Positions 35,054 to 43,358 of a stretch of DNA of 64,000 bases are shown here, one piece after another (position 1 is the first letter of the stretch; every line of letters starts with the position of its first letter). A program made the translations under genes and the position numbers. Below the pieces are notes generated by a model. It was not told the DNA's origin, did not search any database, and saw nothing but the letters and a program-made list of their open reading frames with translations. The stretch comes from Paenibacillus arenilitoris (lineage in GTDB: Bacteria; Bacillota; Bacilli; Paenibacillales; Paenibacillaceae): contig NZ_JACXIY010000016.1 of the NCBI RefSeq assembly GCF_014705655.1, forward strand, positions 124,001-188,000, in the 5' to 3' direction.

Positions 35054-36772
35054 TTATTTTCTTCCGCCGGTCTTCGGCTCCATTTGCCGTACGCGCTTTA
35101 AATAGGCGGTAACGTTCCGATCGTCTTCGATCGGATACTCGTAACCCTTTCGTTCCGCGACATCGATCGCCGTCCTGCGGAATAGTTCGCCGGCTGCGAA
35201 CAAAGCTCGCCAAACGCCATCATACGTCCCGTCCGGGAAGGTGGACATAAGCGCCTCCCAGCTCCTCCTCGGCAAATATTGCTCTAAATATTTGCCGTTT
35301 TTGCCGGCGCTTACCGAAAAATCGGTATCGACGCCAACCTGCCATTCGAGCATTCGAATGAGCATGGGCCTTAAGACGAGGTTCAAATGATCCTGCGCAT
35401 ACAGCATCTCTTGCCTCCACAAGCCTTTGGCCACATACGTGGAAACCCACCAAAACTCATTGCAGCAATCGGCGAAATATTCAGGGGACGGGCGTTTGAC
35501 CCAGTAGTCTTCGTCGGTCGGCGCCGAAAGCCGGGGAAGATTGCCGTCCTTGTCCAATAAAATAACGGAAAGCTTGTCGCCGCCGTTCCAGCTGTCCTTC
35601 ATCTCGACCGGACATAGCGTCAGATCGATCCGGTTCCCGTCATCGAACAGCATCAAGTAAGCATACCTGCCGTCGCGCTCGGGCGGCACCAGCCCCATGT
35701 CCTCCGGCGTCTGCATAATGATTCTGCTGCCGAAGCGATCCACCCATTTTTTATCGTCGATAAAAGAAGCCATATCGTTTACTAAAAACACGATGTCATA
35801 ATCCTGAAACCGGTCTTTCGGCGCTTTCGGATTCGTCCGCGAGCCGTTCATCCCGACCGCCCGGATCCGATCGTCGTTATTGGCGACGTTCATGATCATG
35901 TCCATCATTTCTTGTTCGCCTCTCATCCCGCTCTCACCTCTTCTCCCGTTTCCGCACATTTCCGATCTTGCGTAATCGCGAAAGGCGAGCAAGGCCGCAT
36001 AATCCCATTCCTTGCCGCCCGTTTTCCGCAGCTCCTCGGTCACGGGGTCCGAAGAACGATAGATGTCGATCGATTGCTGAATAAGCGGCCGGAATCGTTG
36101 CGGCAAATGCTCAAGCCCCCACTCCCCGCCTTCGTCCTTGCTATGAACAAGCCGACTGTCTTCGCTCATGATTTGAAATACCCGGCATATGTTCAGCACG
36201 CCGTAGTACGGCGATTCGAGGAGATGCTCTGCCTCGAGAATCCAATCCAGGTCGCCCAGTACCGCATCCATGAACCGCGTCCATTCCGCTTGGCCGAAAG
36301 TCTCCACGATCGGTTTGCCGCATAGGACGGCGCCGCGCTGCGCGACATACGTGAGATGGGAGGCCAAGTCCGGATCGATCCTCTCAACCGTATAGTCGAC
36401 TTCGCGATTTAAAATCCGGTCGTGCCAGACCTCGCTGTAATGCACTTCAAAAGGCGTCGGAACGGGGACGCGCGCTGCCGTTTCCGCCGTTATGACGCTT
36501 AATTCGACGTTGCCGGTCGTCGGCCTGTCCGCTGCTTCCTCCGCGATCGCGATGCCGACCGCCTCGGCCAATCCGGCTTCCAATTCGTCTTCGACGACGA
36601 CGATCAGGTCCATGTCGCTTTTGGGCCGATAATAGCTCCCCATGGCCAGCGAGCCATGGAGATAGATGCCCGTCAAAGCATCGCCCAATTCTCCCTTCAG
36701 CCGCTCCGCCAATTGCAGGATGAACCGTTTGATGTCATCGTCGCAATCGGGCCAGGCTTGCGGTTTTCCCAT
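35054..36772 (-). CDS. AadA-AadK fusion: tandem aminoglycoside nucleotidyltransferase domains
   Basis: Two complete nucleotidyltransferases in one frame, 572 residues from ATG 36772 (GGAAGGAG 10 bases upstream; 17 further residues are open upstream). The first half (about 10-272) is AadA/ANT(3'')-like: LHGSLAMGSYYRPKSDMDLIVVVED holds the GS and DxD motifs, and SPYYGVLNICRVF and SKDEGGEWGLEHLP are the AadA C-terminal domain. The second half (about 283-568) is AadK/ANT(6)-like: MNGSRTNPKAPKDRFQDYDIVF, DGNRIDLTL, CCNEFWW, LEWQVGVDTDFSVSAGKNGKY. Both catalytic cores look intact. Internal ATG 35926 has AGAGGTGA 7 bases upstream, so the second enzyme could also be made alone. It lies 7 bases after the GrpB gene stop. 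Real substrates are unproven. Confidence 0.85.
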   Translation of the reverse strand: MGKPQAWPDCDDDIKRFILQLAERLKGELGDALTGIYLHGSLAMGSYYRPKSDMDLIVVVEDELEAGLAEAVGIAIAEEAADRPTTGNVELSVITAETAARVPVPTPFEVHYSEVWHDRILNREVDYTVERIDPDLASHLTYVAQRGAVLCGKPIVETFGQAEWTRFMDAVLGDLDWILEAEHLLESPYYGVLNICRVFQIMSEDSRLVHSKDEGGEWGLEHLPQRFRPLIQQSIDIYRSSDPVTEELRKTGGKEWDYAALLAFRDYARSEMCGNGRRGESGMRGEQEMMDMIMNVANNDDRIRAVGMNGSRTNPKAPKDRFQDYDIVFLVNDMASFIDDKKWVDRFGSRIIMQTPEDMGLVPPERDGRYAYLMLFDDGNRIDLTLCPVEMKDSWNGGDKLSVILLDKDGNLPRLSAPTDEDYWVKRPSPEYFADCCNEFWWVSTYVAKGLWRQEMLYAQDHLNLVLRPMLIRMLEWQVGVDTDFSVSAGKNGKYLEQYLPRRSWEALMSTFPDGTYDGVWRALFAAGELFRRTAIDVAERKGYEYPIEDDRNVTAYLKRVRQMEPKTGGRK

Positions 36773-36779
36773 ATCACGC

Positions 36780-37703
36780 TCACTCCTTCCCGGACTGCCA
36801 TTCCGGTAAAATAATATCGGCATCGGGCATGACCGTAAACCGTACCGCCGAAATGGCGGTATCGCCTTGCATGTACGACTTTGCCGCGCGGTGACCGCCG
36901 TCCATTAACGCTCCGTCGCTCCCGAGCAAAATCGGATAAGACATATCCGCGTCAAGTATCCTTTTGCAATGCCCGGCTACATGCCGTATAGTCGGTGCCG
37001 ACGTATCCCCGAGCCCGAACCAGCAGTCTTGGTCAAGCTCCGGAATGTCATCCAGCCGAATCCGGATAACCGGCCGTTCATCGGCTAACCGCCACAGCTT
37101 CTCGACGTTCCAAATATGCCGCCGACCTTCGATCAGTCGGGAATGCTTATGCTTGAAATGCGCAAACGGATCTCCGATTATCCGGTGCACGAACGCTGCC
37201 TTGGCATCCGTGTAGCTTTCGCGGTCGCCCTCGAACCGATCGGCCAGCTCCCTTTTTAAATCGGCATATTCCTCCCGCCATGGCTTGTTTAGCCGCAGCC
37301 GGTCGCGGAAAGAAAGCTGAGTCTCCCACTGCGGTTCCCCTTCCGGCATCACATGCAAATGCGCCACCCTTTTGCCTCCCTTCACCCGAACGAAAAAACG
37401 TCTCCAGGCTCGTTTATCCAGTTCGTAGGGCACAAAATGCCAATCGAAGGGAGCAAGCTTCTCCGCGATCTTCCCGATATTCTCAAGCGAATCGACACGC
37501 GCCATCAGATCAAGAATCGGCTTCGCCGGCAAACCGGGGACGGACGTGCTGCCGATATGCTCGATCTCGCGCACGCCGAACTCGGCTAGCAGCGATTGCA
37601 GCTCCTTTGCGGCTTCCTCGCCTCTTGCTTGCCAAGTTGGATCGTATGGCGCGATCGACACGGTTTCCGTCGCCCATGCAGGCCATTCATTCGCGTTATC
37701 CAT
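36780..37703 (-). CDS. GrpB-ParB-like fusion protein
   Basis: 307 residues. Residues about 15-178 are a GrpB/UPF0157 nucleotidyltransferase-superfamily domain (EHIGSTSVPGLPAKPILDLMARV; AHLHVMPEG). Residues about 194-300 are a separate domain, WNVEKLWRLA...WFGLGD...PTIRHVAGHCKRILDADMSYPILL...MDGGHRAAKS. Its DGxHR motif resembles the ParB/sulfiredoxin superfamily. GrpB proteins normally stop near 175 residues, so this is a fusion. GGGAGG lies 4 bases before the ATG. It is co-transcribed with the AadA-AadK fusion. Biochemical function unknown. Confidence 0.75.
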   Translation of the reverse strand: MDNANEWPAWATETVSIAPYDPTWQARGEEAAKELQSLLAEFGVREIEHIGSTSVPGLPAKPILDLMARVDSLENIGKIAEKLAPFDWHFVPYELDKRAWRRFFVRVKGGKRVAHLHVMPEGEPQWETQLSFRDRLRLNKPWREEYADLKRELADRFEGDRESYTDAKAAFVHRIIGDPFAHFKHKHSRLIEGRRHIWNVEKLWRLADERPVIRIRLDDIPELDQDCWFGLGDTSAPTIRHVAGHCKRILDADMSYPILLGSDGALMDGGHRAAKSYMQGDTAISAVRFTVMPDADIILPEWQSGKE

Positions 37704-37871
37704 GCTTCCCTCCCGCTTTCCGTTTGGATATGAATTTCCCCAACATCCCCGTCTAAATAATAACTTAACAGCTTTCGTGCCGCATTAATATTTGAATTTT
37801 CAACATGAAATGATATGATACGGATTGTACGTTAACCATGTTTGACAACCCTTAACAAAGGAGCGAATGCT

Positions 37872-38303
37872 GTGTCAGTCGATGTGTATCTTAATTTTAA
37901 CGGAAATTGCCGCGAAGCCGTACAGTACTATGCTCAAGTATTCGGTACCGAACAACCGAAAATCATGACGTTCGGCGATAATCCCCCAGATCCGAATTTC
38001 GTGCTTCCGGAAGAGGCGAAGCCGCTCGTCATGCACGCCAGACTATCGATCAGCGGCAGCAACGTGATGTTCTCCGACGTGTTCCCGGTCATGCCGTTCG
38101 TCGAAGGCAACAACGTCAGCTTGGCGATCGTCGACACGAATCTCGAAAACATCAAGTCATGGTTCAACAAACTGAGCGACGGCGGCACAATCGGCATGGA
38201 GCTTCAAGAAACGTTCTGGAGCAAATGCTACGGCATGCTGACCGACAAGTTCGGCATCAACTGGCAGTTCAATTACGATAACGGCGAGACCGTCTATTCA
38301 TAA
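37872..38303 (+). CDS. VOC family protein (PhnB-like)
   Basis: Vicinal-oxygen-chelate fold protein of 143 residues of the PhnB/DUF1338-like group. VYLNFNGNCREAVQYYAQVFG is the standard N-terminal half, and FWSKCYGMLTDKFGINWQFNY the C-terminal end. No substrate can be assigned; the family includes metal-dependent glyoxalases, resistance proteins and inactive binders. It starts at GTG 37872 with AAAGGAG 8 bases upstream; a TTG 30 bases earlier is less likely. Confidence 0.85.
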   Translation: MSVDVYLNFNGNCREAVQYYAQVFGTEQPKIMTFGDNPPDPNFVLPEEAKPLVMHARLSISGSNVMFSDVFPVMPFVEGNNVSLAIVDTNLENIKSWFNKLSDGGTIGMELQETFWSKCYGMLTDKFGINWQFNYDNGETVYS

Positions 38304-38323
38304 CGGTGCCCGCAGATTAATGA

Positions 38324-38362
38324 GCAGGAAGCATTTCGAATCCGGAATGCTTCTTGTTTTTT
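38324..38362 (+). terminator. Terminator after the VOC gene
   Basis: Arms AGGAAGCATT / AATGCTTCTT with a 10-base loop, then TTGTTTTTT on the plus strand. Confidence 0.85.
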
Positions 38363-38376
38363 GCCGCCGGAAACGG

Positions 38377-39519
38377 TCATTTCTTCATATTCACGAGGCT
38401 TGGGACGGGCTGAAACTTCATGACGAAGGTGGTTTCGTTCGGGTTCGAAGTAAACGTGATGTCCCCCTGGTTCCGGTTCATGATCTGCTTGCTGATGGCA
38501 AGGCCAAGCCCCGTCCCCTCCTTCTTGCTCGTAACGAACGGCGTGAACAAGGAATCCCGCAAAGCATAAGGGATCTCGGGGCCGTTGTTCGTTACCGCGA
38601 TCAAATACGAATCCCCTTCCAGCCGGCTCGACACCCGGATTTTACGAACGCCCTCCACCAGATACATCGCGTCGATGCTGTTGATCAATATATTGGACAA
38701 AACCTGTTGAATGGCAATTTTTTGGATATGTAATTTCGTATCCTGAATGGAATCGAGATCGAGCTCGATATTTTCGTCGATGATCCGGGGATGAATCAAG
38801 GATATGACGGTATCGATGACGGAATTCGACGAAACCTCGACGACCGGCTCCTCGATGACGTCCTTTTTGGAAAAGCTTAAAAATCCGGTAATATGCATTT
38901 GGATGTTTTGAAATTCGATTTCGATAATATCCAAATAAGGAGTGAGCTTATCGTACGATCGCTCGGAAATTTGGTGGCGAATCATCTTGATAAAGCCGAG
39001 GACGGACGTTAACGGATTTCGGATTTCGTGAGCCATGCTGGCGGCCATCTTCCCGATGATGGTCATGCGGGCCTCGTGCAGCTCCGATATGGTGCTTTCC
39101 TGATCCGCAAGCAAGCGGTTCGTGCACTCGTTATAGTAATCGAATACGTATCGTTCGAATTGGTCGAGCCGATGATTGATTTTTCTTACGGCGTTCATCG
39201 GAATCCGGTTATCCTGCATTTGCTCTTCGATAAACTGCATCAGCGTATTGCGCCAAATATGGTTGCTGTGCAGCAGATCGCTGCTGGAAATTTTATTCTC
39301 GAACAATTTTTTATAATAGCCGGGCACGCCCCTTACGTGCTCATGCTCGTCAAACGGCACGCCGATGTCCAGCATGAACGTAAAATAACTGTTCGCTTCC
39401 TGCAAAAAACTTTTCATTTCGTATATTTCCAACCCGTTTTCAAGAAATTCGTTCAGCCAATTCCGAATAATCTGATCCCTATTGTTTCGAAGCGTCACTA
39501 GAAACTGTAGTTCATCCAT
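38377..39519 (-). CDS. Cytosolic sensor histidine kinase (sporulation kinase type)
   Basis: Orphan kinase of 380 residues without membrane helices. An N-terminal helical sensor (about 1-145; RNNRDQIIRNWLNEF) of a type seen in RsbR-like or globin-like sensors precedes the phosphoacceptor box MAASMAHEIRNPLTSVLGFIKMI and a HATPase (NILINSIDAM, GTGLGLAISKQIM). The HEIRNPLTS box and the absence of a partner regulator point to the Spo0F phosphorelay. ATG 39519 has AAGGAG 9 bases upstream; the frame is open 45 codons further, but this part is not protein-like. Confidence 0.85.
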   Translation of the reverse strand: MDELQFLVTLRNNRDQIIRNWLNEFLENGLEIYEMKSFLQEANSYFTFMLDIGVPFDEHEHVRGVPGYYKKLFENKISSSDLLHSNHIWRNTLMQFIEEQMQDNRIPMNAVRKINHRLDQFERYVFDYYNECTNRLLADQESTISELHEARMTIIGKMAASMAHEIRNPLTSVLGFIKMIRHQISERSYDKLTPYLDIIEIEFQNIQMHITGFLSFSKKDVIEEPVVEVSSNSVIDTVISLIHPRIIDENIELDLDSIQDTKLHIQKIAIQQVLSNILINSIDAMYLVEGVRKIRVSSRLEGDSYLIAVTNNGPEIPYALRDSLFTPFVTSKKEGTGLGLAISKQIMNRNQGDITFTSNPNETTFVMKFQPVPSLVNMKK

Positions 39520-39658
39520 GATTATTAGCTCCTTGAAAGTGTTATTGACCATTTCGATGAAGACGAACGCAACTCCTTTTTTTTGCGTGTAAAGATTAAG
39601 TCCGCGAATCGGTTCTACCGTCCGCAACCGCCGCAGGAACGGCGATCGAACCAAACAA

Positions 39659-39692
39659 GCCCCGACTCCTATACGGGGAGGCGAGGCTCGAT
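39659..39692 (-). terminator. Hairpin after the glycosyltransferase gene
   Basis: Imperfect 11-base stem (GCCTCGCCTCC with GGAGTCGGGGC, one mismatch) followed on the minus strand by TTGTTTGG. Modest terminator for the ykoP-like/glycosyltransferase pair. Confidence 0.45.
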
Positions 39693-39714
39693 AATTTTTT
39701 TCAGCACGATGAAA

Positions 39715-40887
39715 TTAGGCGTGGAGAGGCACTTCCGCCATACGATGAACGGGTTTATGCTCCACTTCCCTGATTTTCATTAACGCGCTTCGGGCGGACT
39801 GCTTCTTGGCGCACTGTCTAGCTCTTTCCTTCATGGACGCGAGCAGCTGGTCATTATGATACAGCGTCATAAGCCGCGCTCGAAGCGAGTCGGATTCGCC
39901 CGCTTCGAGCGCGACGCCCTGACGGACCAAATAAGCGGCATTATCCTGCTCCTGTCCGGGGAGCGGTCTTAAGAGAAGCATCGGCAGTTCCATGGCCAGC
40001 GCTTCCGAAGTCGTCAGACCGCCCGGCTTGGTCAGGACGAGATCCGAGAGCGCCATGAGCTCATCGATGTGCTCGACGAAGCCCGCGACCGTGACGTTCG
40101 CCTGGCCTCCGGCCAGCTTCTCCCTAAGCTTTTGCTCCAGCCTCCCGTTGCGTCCGCATATGACAAGGAAGCGCATATCGGCAGGAAGCTCGCGCGATCG
40201 CAGCCAATCCGCCAGATCGCCGTCGATCATGCCGAGTCCCCCGCCCATGACGAGTACGACGAACTCGGAGCGGCCGATCCCGTATTTGTCGCGAAGCTCG
40301 TTCCTCCCGTGGGAACGGCTGAAGGCGTCGCGGACGGGGATGCCCGTCACTGTAATTTGACGATCCGGCACGCTTCTTCGGAGCAGCAGCTGCCGCACAT
40401 GCTCGGAGCTGACCAAATAGTGGTCGGTATGTTCATGAATCCAGTAGCTGTGGTCCGTATGATCCGTAATGACCGTGACGCTGGGCAGATCGGACAGTCC
40501 ATGCGCTTTTAGCAAGGACATGGCCGCGGCCGAGGAAGGAAACGTATGAACGACGACCGTCGGATTTACTTGCTGCAGCAGCTTTCGAAGCTTTTCCAGG
40601 TTGAACAGCTGCATCCGCTTCAGAAACAGCGAATACGGATTGTCCGCTCGCGTCTTTTGAAATAAATAGCCGTACATGGACGGGAAGCTTTTGATCCAGG
40701 TTAAATAACAGAACGCTCCGAACCCGGCCAAATAAGGATGCGTCCACTTCATAAAATCGATCACTTCCGCCTCGGCGTCCGGCGCATACAGGCCCGAAGC
40801 TTCATAAAGCGCTTTGGCGGCTTGCGCATGCCCTTCGCCCAGGGCGCCGGAAAGAATCAATATTTTATTTTTTTGACAAGGTTTCAT
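39715..40887 (-). CDS. MGDG synthase/UgtP-type glycosyltransferase (YkoN-like)
   Basis: Family 28-type glycosyltransferase of 390 residues. The N-terminal MGDG_synth domain begins ILILSGALGEGHAQAAKAL and has DFMKWTHPYL. The C-terminal donor domain shows VLVMGGGLGMIDGDL and VLTKPGGLTTSEALAMELPMLLLRPLPGQE, which bind a nucleotide sugar. It probably glycosylates diacylglycerol or another lipid at the inner membrane face. ATG 40887 has AGAGGTGG 6 bases upstream; a 77-codon open extension overlaps the upstream gene and is rejected. It pairs with the YkoP-like gene as in Bacillus ykoN-ykoP. Confidence 0.88.
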   Translation of the reverse strand: MKPCQKNKILILSGALGEGHAQAAKALYEASGLYAPDAEAEVIDFMKWTHPYLAGFGAFCYLTWIKSFPSMYGYLFQKTRADNPYSLFLKRMQLFNLEKLRKLLQQVNPTVVVHTFPSSAAAMSLLKAHGLSDLPSVTVITDHTDHSYWIHEHTDHYLVSSEHVRQLLLRRSVPDRQITVTGIPVRDAFSRSHGRNELRDKYGIGRSEFVVLVMGGGLGMIDGDLADWLRSRELPADMRFLVICGRNGRLEQKLREKLAGGQANVTVAGFVEHIDELMALSDLVLTKPGGLTTSEALAMELPMLLLRPLPGQEQDNAAYLVRQGVALEAGESDSLRARLMTLYHNDQLLASMKERARQCAKKQSARSALMKIREVEHKPVHRMAEVPLHA

Positions 40888-40919
40888 GCCCGTCCACCTC
40901 TTCGCATCGCCGTTCGCGA

Positions 40920-41546
40920 TTAATGGTAGCTTGCCGCCGCCGCGCTTGCATCGCTTGGAATCCCGGCATTCCGGTTTAATGAAAACCGCTTCGTCAGCGA
41001 GTCCCGCGTATGGATCAGCATCATCGGAACCAGCTTCTCGGCGCGCTTTCCCATCCGCCGGCTTCCTTCCGGATGAAGCACGGTCAGCAGCAATCTCAAA
41101 TATTTGGTCGTAAGCCACTCCAAGCCTCTCGATCTCATTTTATGCTGCTCGAAGCCAAGCCCATGCGTCAAACCTCGGTGCAGCAGCGTAACGCCGATCA
41201 GCGCTTTCACTTGCTTGAACTCGGGCAGCCGCTCGAACGCTTCGCTGATCTCCTCCAGCGACTGTCGGGCAAGCCGGGCCGTCTTGAGCGCGGTCCGGTC
41301 CGCGCCGCCGGTCTGCAGCAATTCCAGGACGGATGCGTTGTGAAGATGGAGCTCTCCCACCCAATCGCCCTTGCGGATCATGGTCGCGTCTTCGCAAATA
41401 ATGCTGGGACCGGCGTGCCTTTTAATAAACACGGTGCATATGCCGAAGCGGGTCGTGTGGATACTGCGCACGCGCGAAATCCACCCGAACCCCCTCTCCC
41501 AAGCCATCCAAACGGATCGCAACGCTGCTTTTCCTAATTTTTTCAT
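40920..41546 (-). CDS. YkoP-like protein
   Basis: Basic, 208-residue protein of the YkoP family (uncharacterised). Recognisable features are SVWMAWERGF at the N-terminus and the conserved IRKGDWVGELHLHN motif. No membrane helix or signal peptide is clear. The YkoP domain also occurs fused to polysaccharide deacetylases in Paenibacillaceae, which suggests an envelope polysaccharide or lipid role. It lies 32 bases upstream of the glycosyltransferase gene. The last 15 residues are low complexity (DASAAAASYH). Confidence 0.7.
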   Translation of the reverse strand: MKKLGKAALRSVWMAWERGFGWISRVRSIHTTRFGICTVFIKRHAGPSIICEDATMIRKGDWVGELHLHNASVLELLQTGGADRTALKTARLARQSLEEISEAFERLPEFKQVKALIGVTLLHRGLTHGLGFEQHKMRSRGLEWLTTKYLRLLLTVLHPEGSRRMGKRAEKLVPMMLIHTRDSLTKRFSLNRNAGIPSDASAAAASYH

Positions 41547-41635
41547 CTTGAATCCCCACTCCTGTACCCGATTGGTCGAATAAACTTATAGGTCCGATTG
41601 GCGCGTACATGCGCCATTCGTCGCAATTTCCTCGT

Positions 41636-41663
41636 TTACAAATTTTCGTAATTGTAATAAAAT
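41636..41663 (+). promoter_or_regulatory. Sigma-A-like promoter of the Trp/Asp repeat protein gene
   Basis: TTTACA (41636-41641), a 16-base spacer and TAAAAT (41658-41663), 51 bases before the GTG start. Confidence 0.5.
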
Positions 41664-41713
41664 TCTTTATAGCGAACATTATGTTCTCATTTGAAGTTGG
41701 GGGGTGAGATGTC

Positions 41714-42097
41714 GTGTCCAAATGGAGTAAGATACTTTGCCTATTTGTATTGCTCAATGTATGTATCATCCCTGCTTCCGCATACGCATCATCCGGCAAA
41801 TCGTCGGACGGCAAGAACGGCTTCTTCTCGAACTTTTTTTCGATTTTCGGCGCTTCCGCCAGCAGCTACGGCAACAATAACGATTACGGCGGCTACAACA
41901 GCCATTCGAATCAGTCGAGCAAGAACAAAAACGATAAAAACAAAGACAAGAACGACTGGTGGGACTGGTTCGACAACGATGACTGGTGGGATAAGGACGA
42001 CTGGTGGGACAAAGATGACTGGTGGGATGACATTTGTTGGTGGGACGACAACAAATACGATTCCTACAAGCTGTGGGAAAAATATTATTGCTATTGA
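41714..42097 (+). CDS. Secreted Trp-Asp repeat protein
   Basis: Unrecognised secreted protein of 127 residues. A signal peptide (cleavage near ASA, residues 22-25) is followed by a Ser/Gly/Asn/Lys-rich spacer and an acidic Trp-rich segment: DWWDWFDND, two DWWDKD units, then DWWDD, ending in a Cys/Tyr-containing tail (LWEKYYCY). The units are encoded by exact 18-base tandem repeats (41981-42034). It starts at GTG 41714 with a GGGGGTGA site 7 bases upstream. The composition suggests a calcium- or wall-binding or self-assembling surface protein, but this is speculation. Confidence 0.7.
   Translation: MSKWSKILCLFVLLNVCIIPASAYASSGKSSDGKNGFFSNFFSIFGASASSYGNNNDYGGYNSHSNQSSKNKNDKNKDKNDWWDWFDNDDWWDKDDWWDKDDWWDDICWWDDNKYDSYKLWEKYYCY
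41981..42034 (+). repeat. Three 18-base tandem repeats
   Basis: Units start GACTGGTGGGA and occupy 41981-41998, 41999-42016 and 42017-42034. They differ mainly at the third codon positions and in the last unit. They encode the Asp-Trp-Trp-Asp motif. A related longer unit lies at 41954-41980. Confidence 0.85.
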
Positions 42098-42111
42098 TCC
42101 GACATTAGGAA

Positions 42112-42156
42112 GGAAAAACCGTCTGCGGCCGTCAGGCGGTTTTTTCCGTTTTTTTG
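42112..42156 (+). terminator. Terminator after the Trp-Asp repeat gene
   Basis: Nine-base arms AACCGTCTG / CAGGCGGTT with a G-T pair, followed by TTTTTT and a second T-run. Confidence 0.8.
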
Positions 42157-42302
42157 CCGCGCCTTCATGTCTTCATCCCCTATGAATAATCCCGTATACC
42201 GTTATTGTGCCATAGGATCGAATAGACGTACTCGCGCCTCGGTTGGATTTCAATTCAGACTTTGGTCGGATGCCGTTCCTGGACCATCCGATTGCCTGCC
42301 GG
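42157..42302. other. Gene-free convergent stretch
   Basis: Between the terminators of the repeat-protein gene and the sugar importer. No gene or site seen. Confidence 0.4.
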
Positions 42303-42350
42303 AGCAAAAAAAATGGGCTGCCCCGGAGACGTAAAGCCTCGGAGACAGCC
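42303..42350 (-). terminator. Terminator after the sugar permease gene
   Basis: Long imperfect stem GGCTGTCTCCGAGG paired with TCTCCGGGGCAGCC on the minus strand, followed by eight T. It closes the sugar ABC operon. Confidence 0.75.
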
Positions 42351-42365
42351 AATAGAGCGGTCAGG

Positions 42366-43358
42366 TTAATGGGTTCTCTTGTAATACGTAATGGCCAGCG
42401 CCAGCGCAAGCACGGAGCCTTTCACGATATCCATCGCGTAATAAGGCACGGAGAGCATAATAAGGCCGTTGGACAAAAGGCCGATCAGCACCGCGCCCGC
42501 GAACGTGCCGAACGCGTTCGGCTTGCCCGCGCCGAAGACGGAATAGCCGATAAAAGCGGCCGCCACCGCATCCATCAAATACGGCCCGCCGGCGTTCACC
42601 TCGGCGTTCATGACGCGGGCCCCGAGCACGATGCCGCCGATCGCCGCGAACAGCGCCGAGACGAGGTAGGCGATCAGCCGGTATCTGCCGACCGCGATGC
42701 CCGACAGCTTCGCCGCCTCTTGGTTGCCGCCGATCATGTACATGTAGCGTCCATGCTTCGTATAAGTGAGGAACAGATGTACCGCCGCAACGATGACCAG
42801 CATAATGACGATGATCCAGGGCACTTGCCCCAGCTTGGCGAACAGCTTCGGAATTTCTCCCGTCGCGAAGTCCCCGCTCGGCATAATCATGTTCTGGGAG
42901 ATGGTCGCCCCTCTCGTATAGGTAAGCGCCACGCCCTGAAACACGAACATCGTCGCGAGCGTCATCAGCATGTCCTGGATTTTGAAATTAATGACGAGAA
43001 AGGCGTTAACCAGCCCGACGATCAGGCAGAAAGCGATCGTGACCGCAATGCCAAGCCCGAAGCTTTGGCCATGCCATACGTACATCGAAATGACCAGCGC
43101 GTTGGCCAGCGAGGCGACCGAGCCGACCGAAAGATCGAATCCCCCGACGGATAACGAAACCGTAAGGCCGATCGCGATAATGGTGACGATTGAGATGGAG
43201 CGCAATATATTGACGATGTTCGTCCCGCTCAGGAAATTGTCGTTTAAGGCGCCGAATACGACGATAAGCAGCAAAATCGTAATCAGCGTCCCGTATTTGT
43301 ATAACATTTGAAAAAGGCGAAAGTCGTTCTTCTCCCGAACCGAATCGGCAGCATTCAT
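42366..43358 (-). CDS. Sugar ABC transporter permease (RbsC family)
   Basis: Membrane subunit of a class 2 carbohydrate importer, 330 residues, about ten helices. Conserved features are VGGFDLSVGSVASLANAL and NAEVNAGGPYLMDAVAAAFIGYSVFGAGKPNAFG, typical of RbsC/YtfT/MglC permeases. The ATG overlaps the ATPase stop (ATGA). The ligand is not clear; pentoses or galactose are the common options. The araA gene 5 kb away has its own regulatory sites. Confidence 0.9.
   Translation of the reverse strand: MNAADSVREKNDFRLFQMLYKYGTLITILLLIVVFGALNDNFLSGTNIVNILRSISIVTIIAIGLTVSLSVGGFDLSVGSVASLANALVISMYVWHGQSFGLGIAVTIAFCLIVGLVNAFLVINFKIQDMLMTLATMFVFQGVALTYTRGATISQNMIMPSGDFATGEIPKLFAKLGQVPWIIVIMLVIVAAVHLFLTYTKHGRYMYMIGGNQEAAKLSGIAVGRYRLIAYLVSALFAAIGGIVLGARVMNAEVNAGGPYLMDAVAAAFIGYSVFGAGKPNAFGTFAGAVLIGLLSNGLIMLSVPYYAMDIVKGSVLALALAITYYKRTH

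Noticed and set aside
31764..38000. Mobile element or resistance island with transposase
   Set aside because: The gene content is accessory-like, but no transposase, integrase, inverted terminal repeat or tRNA attachment site is visible.
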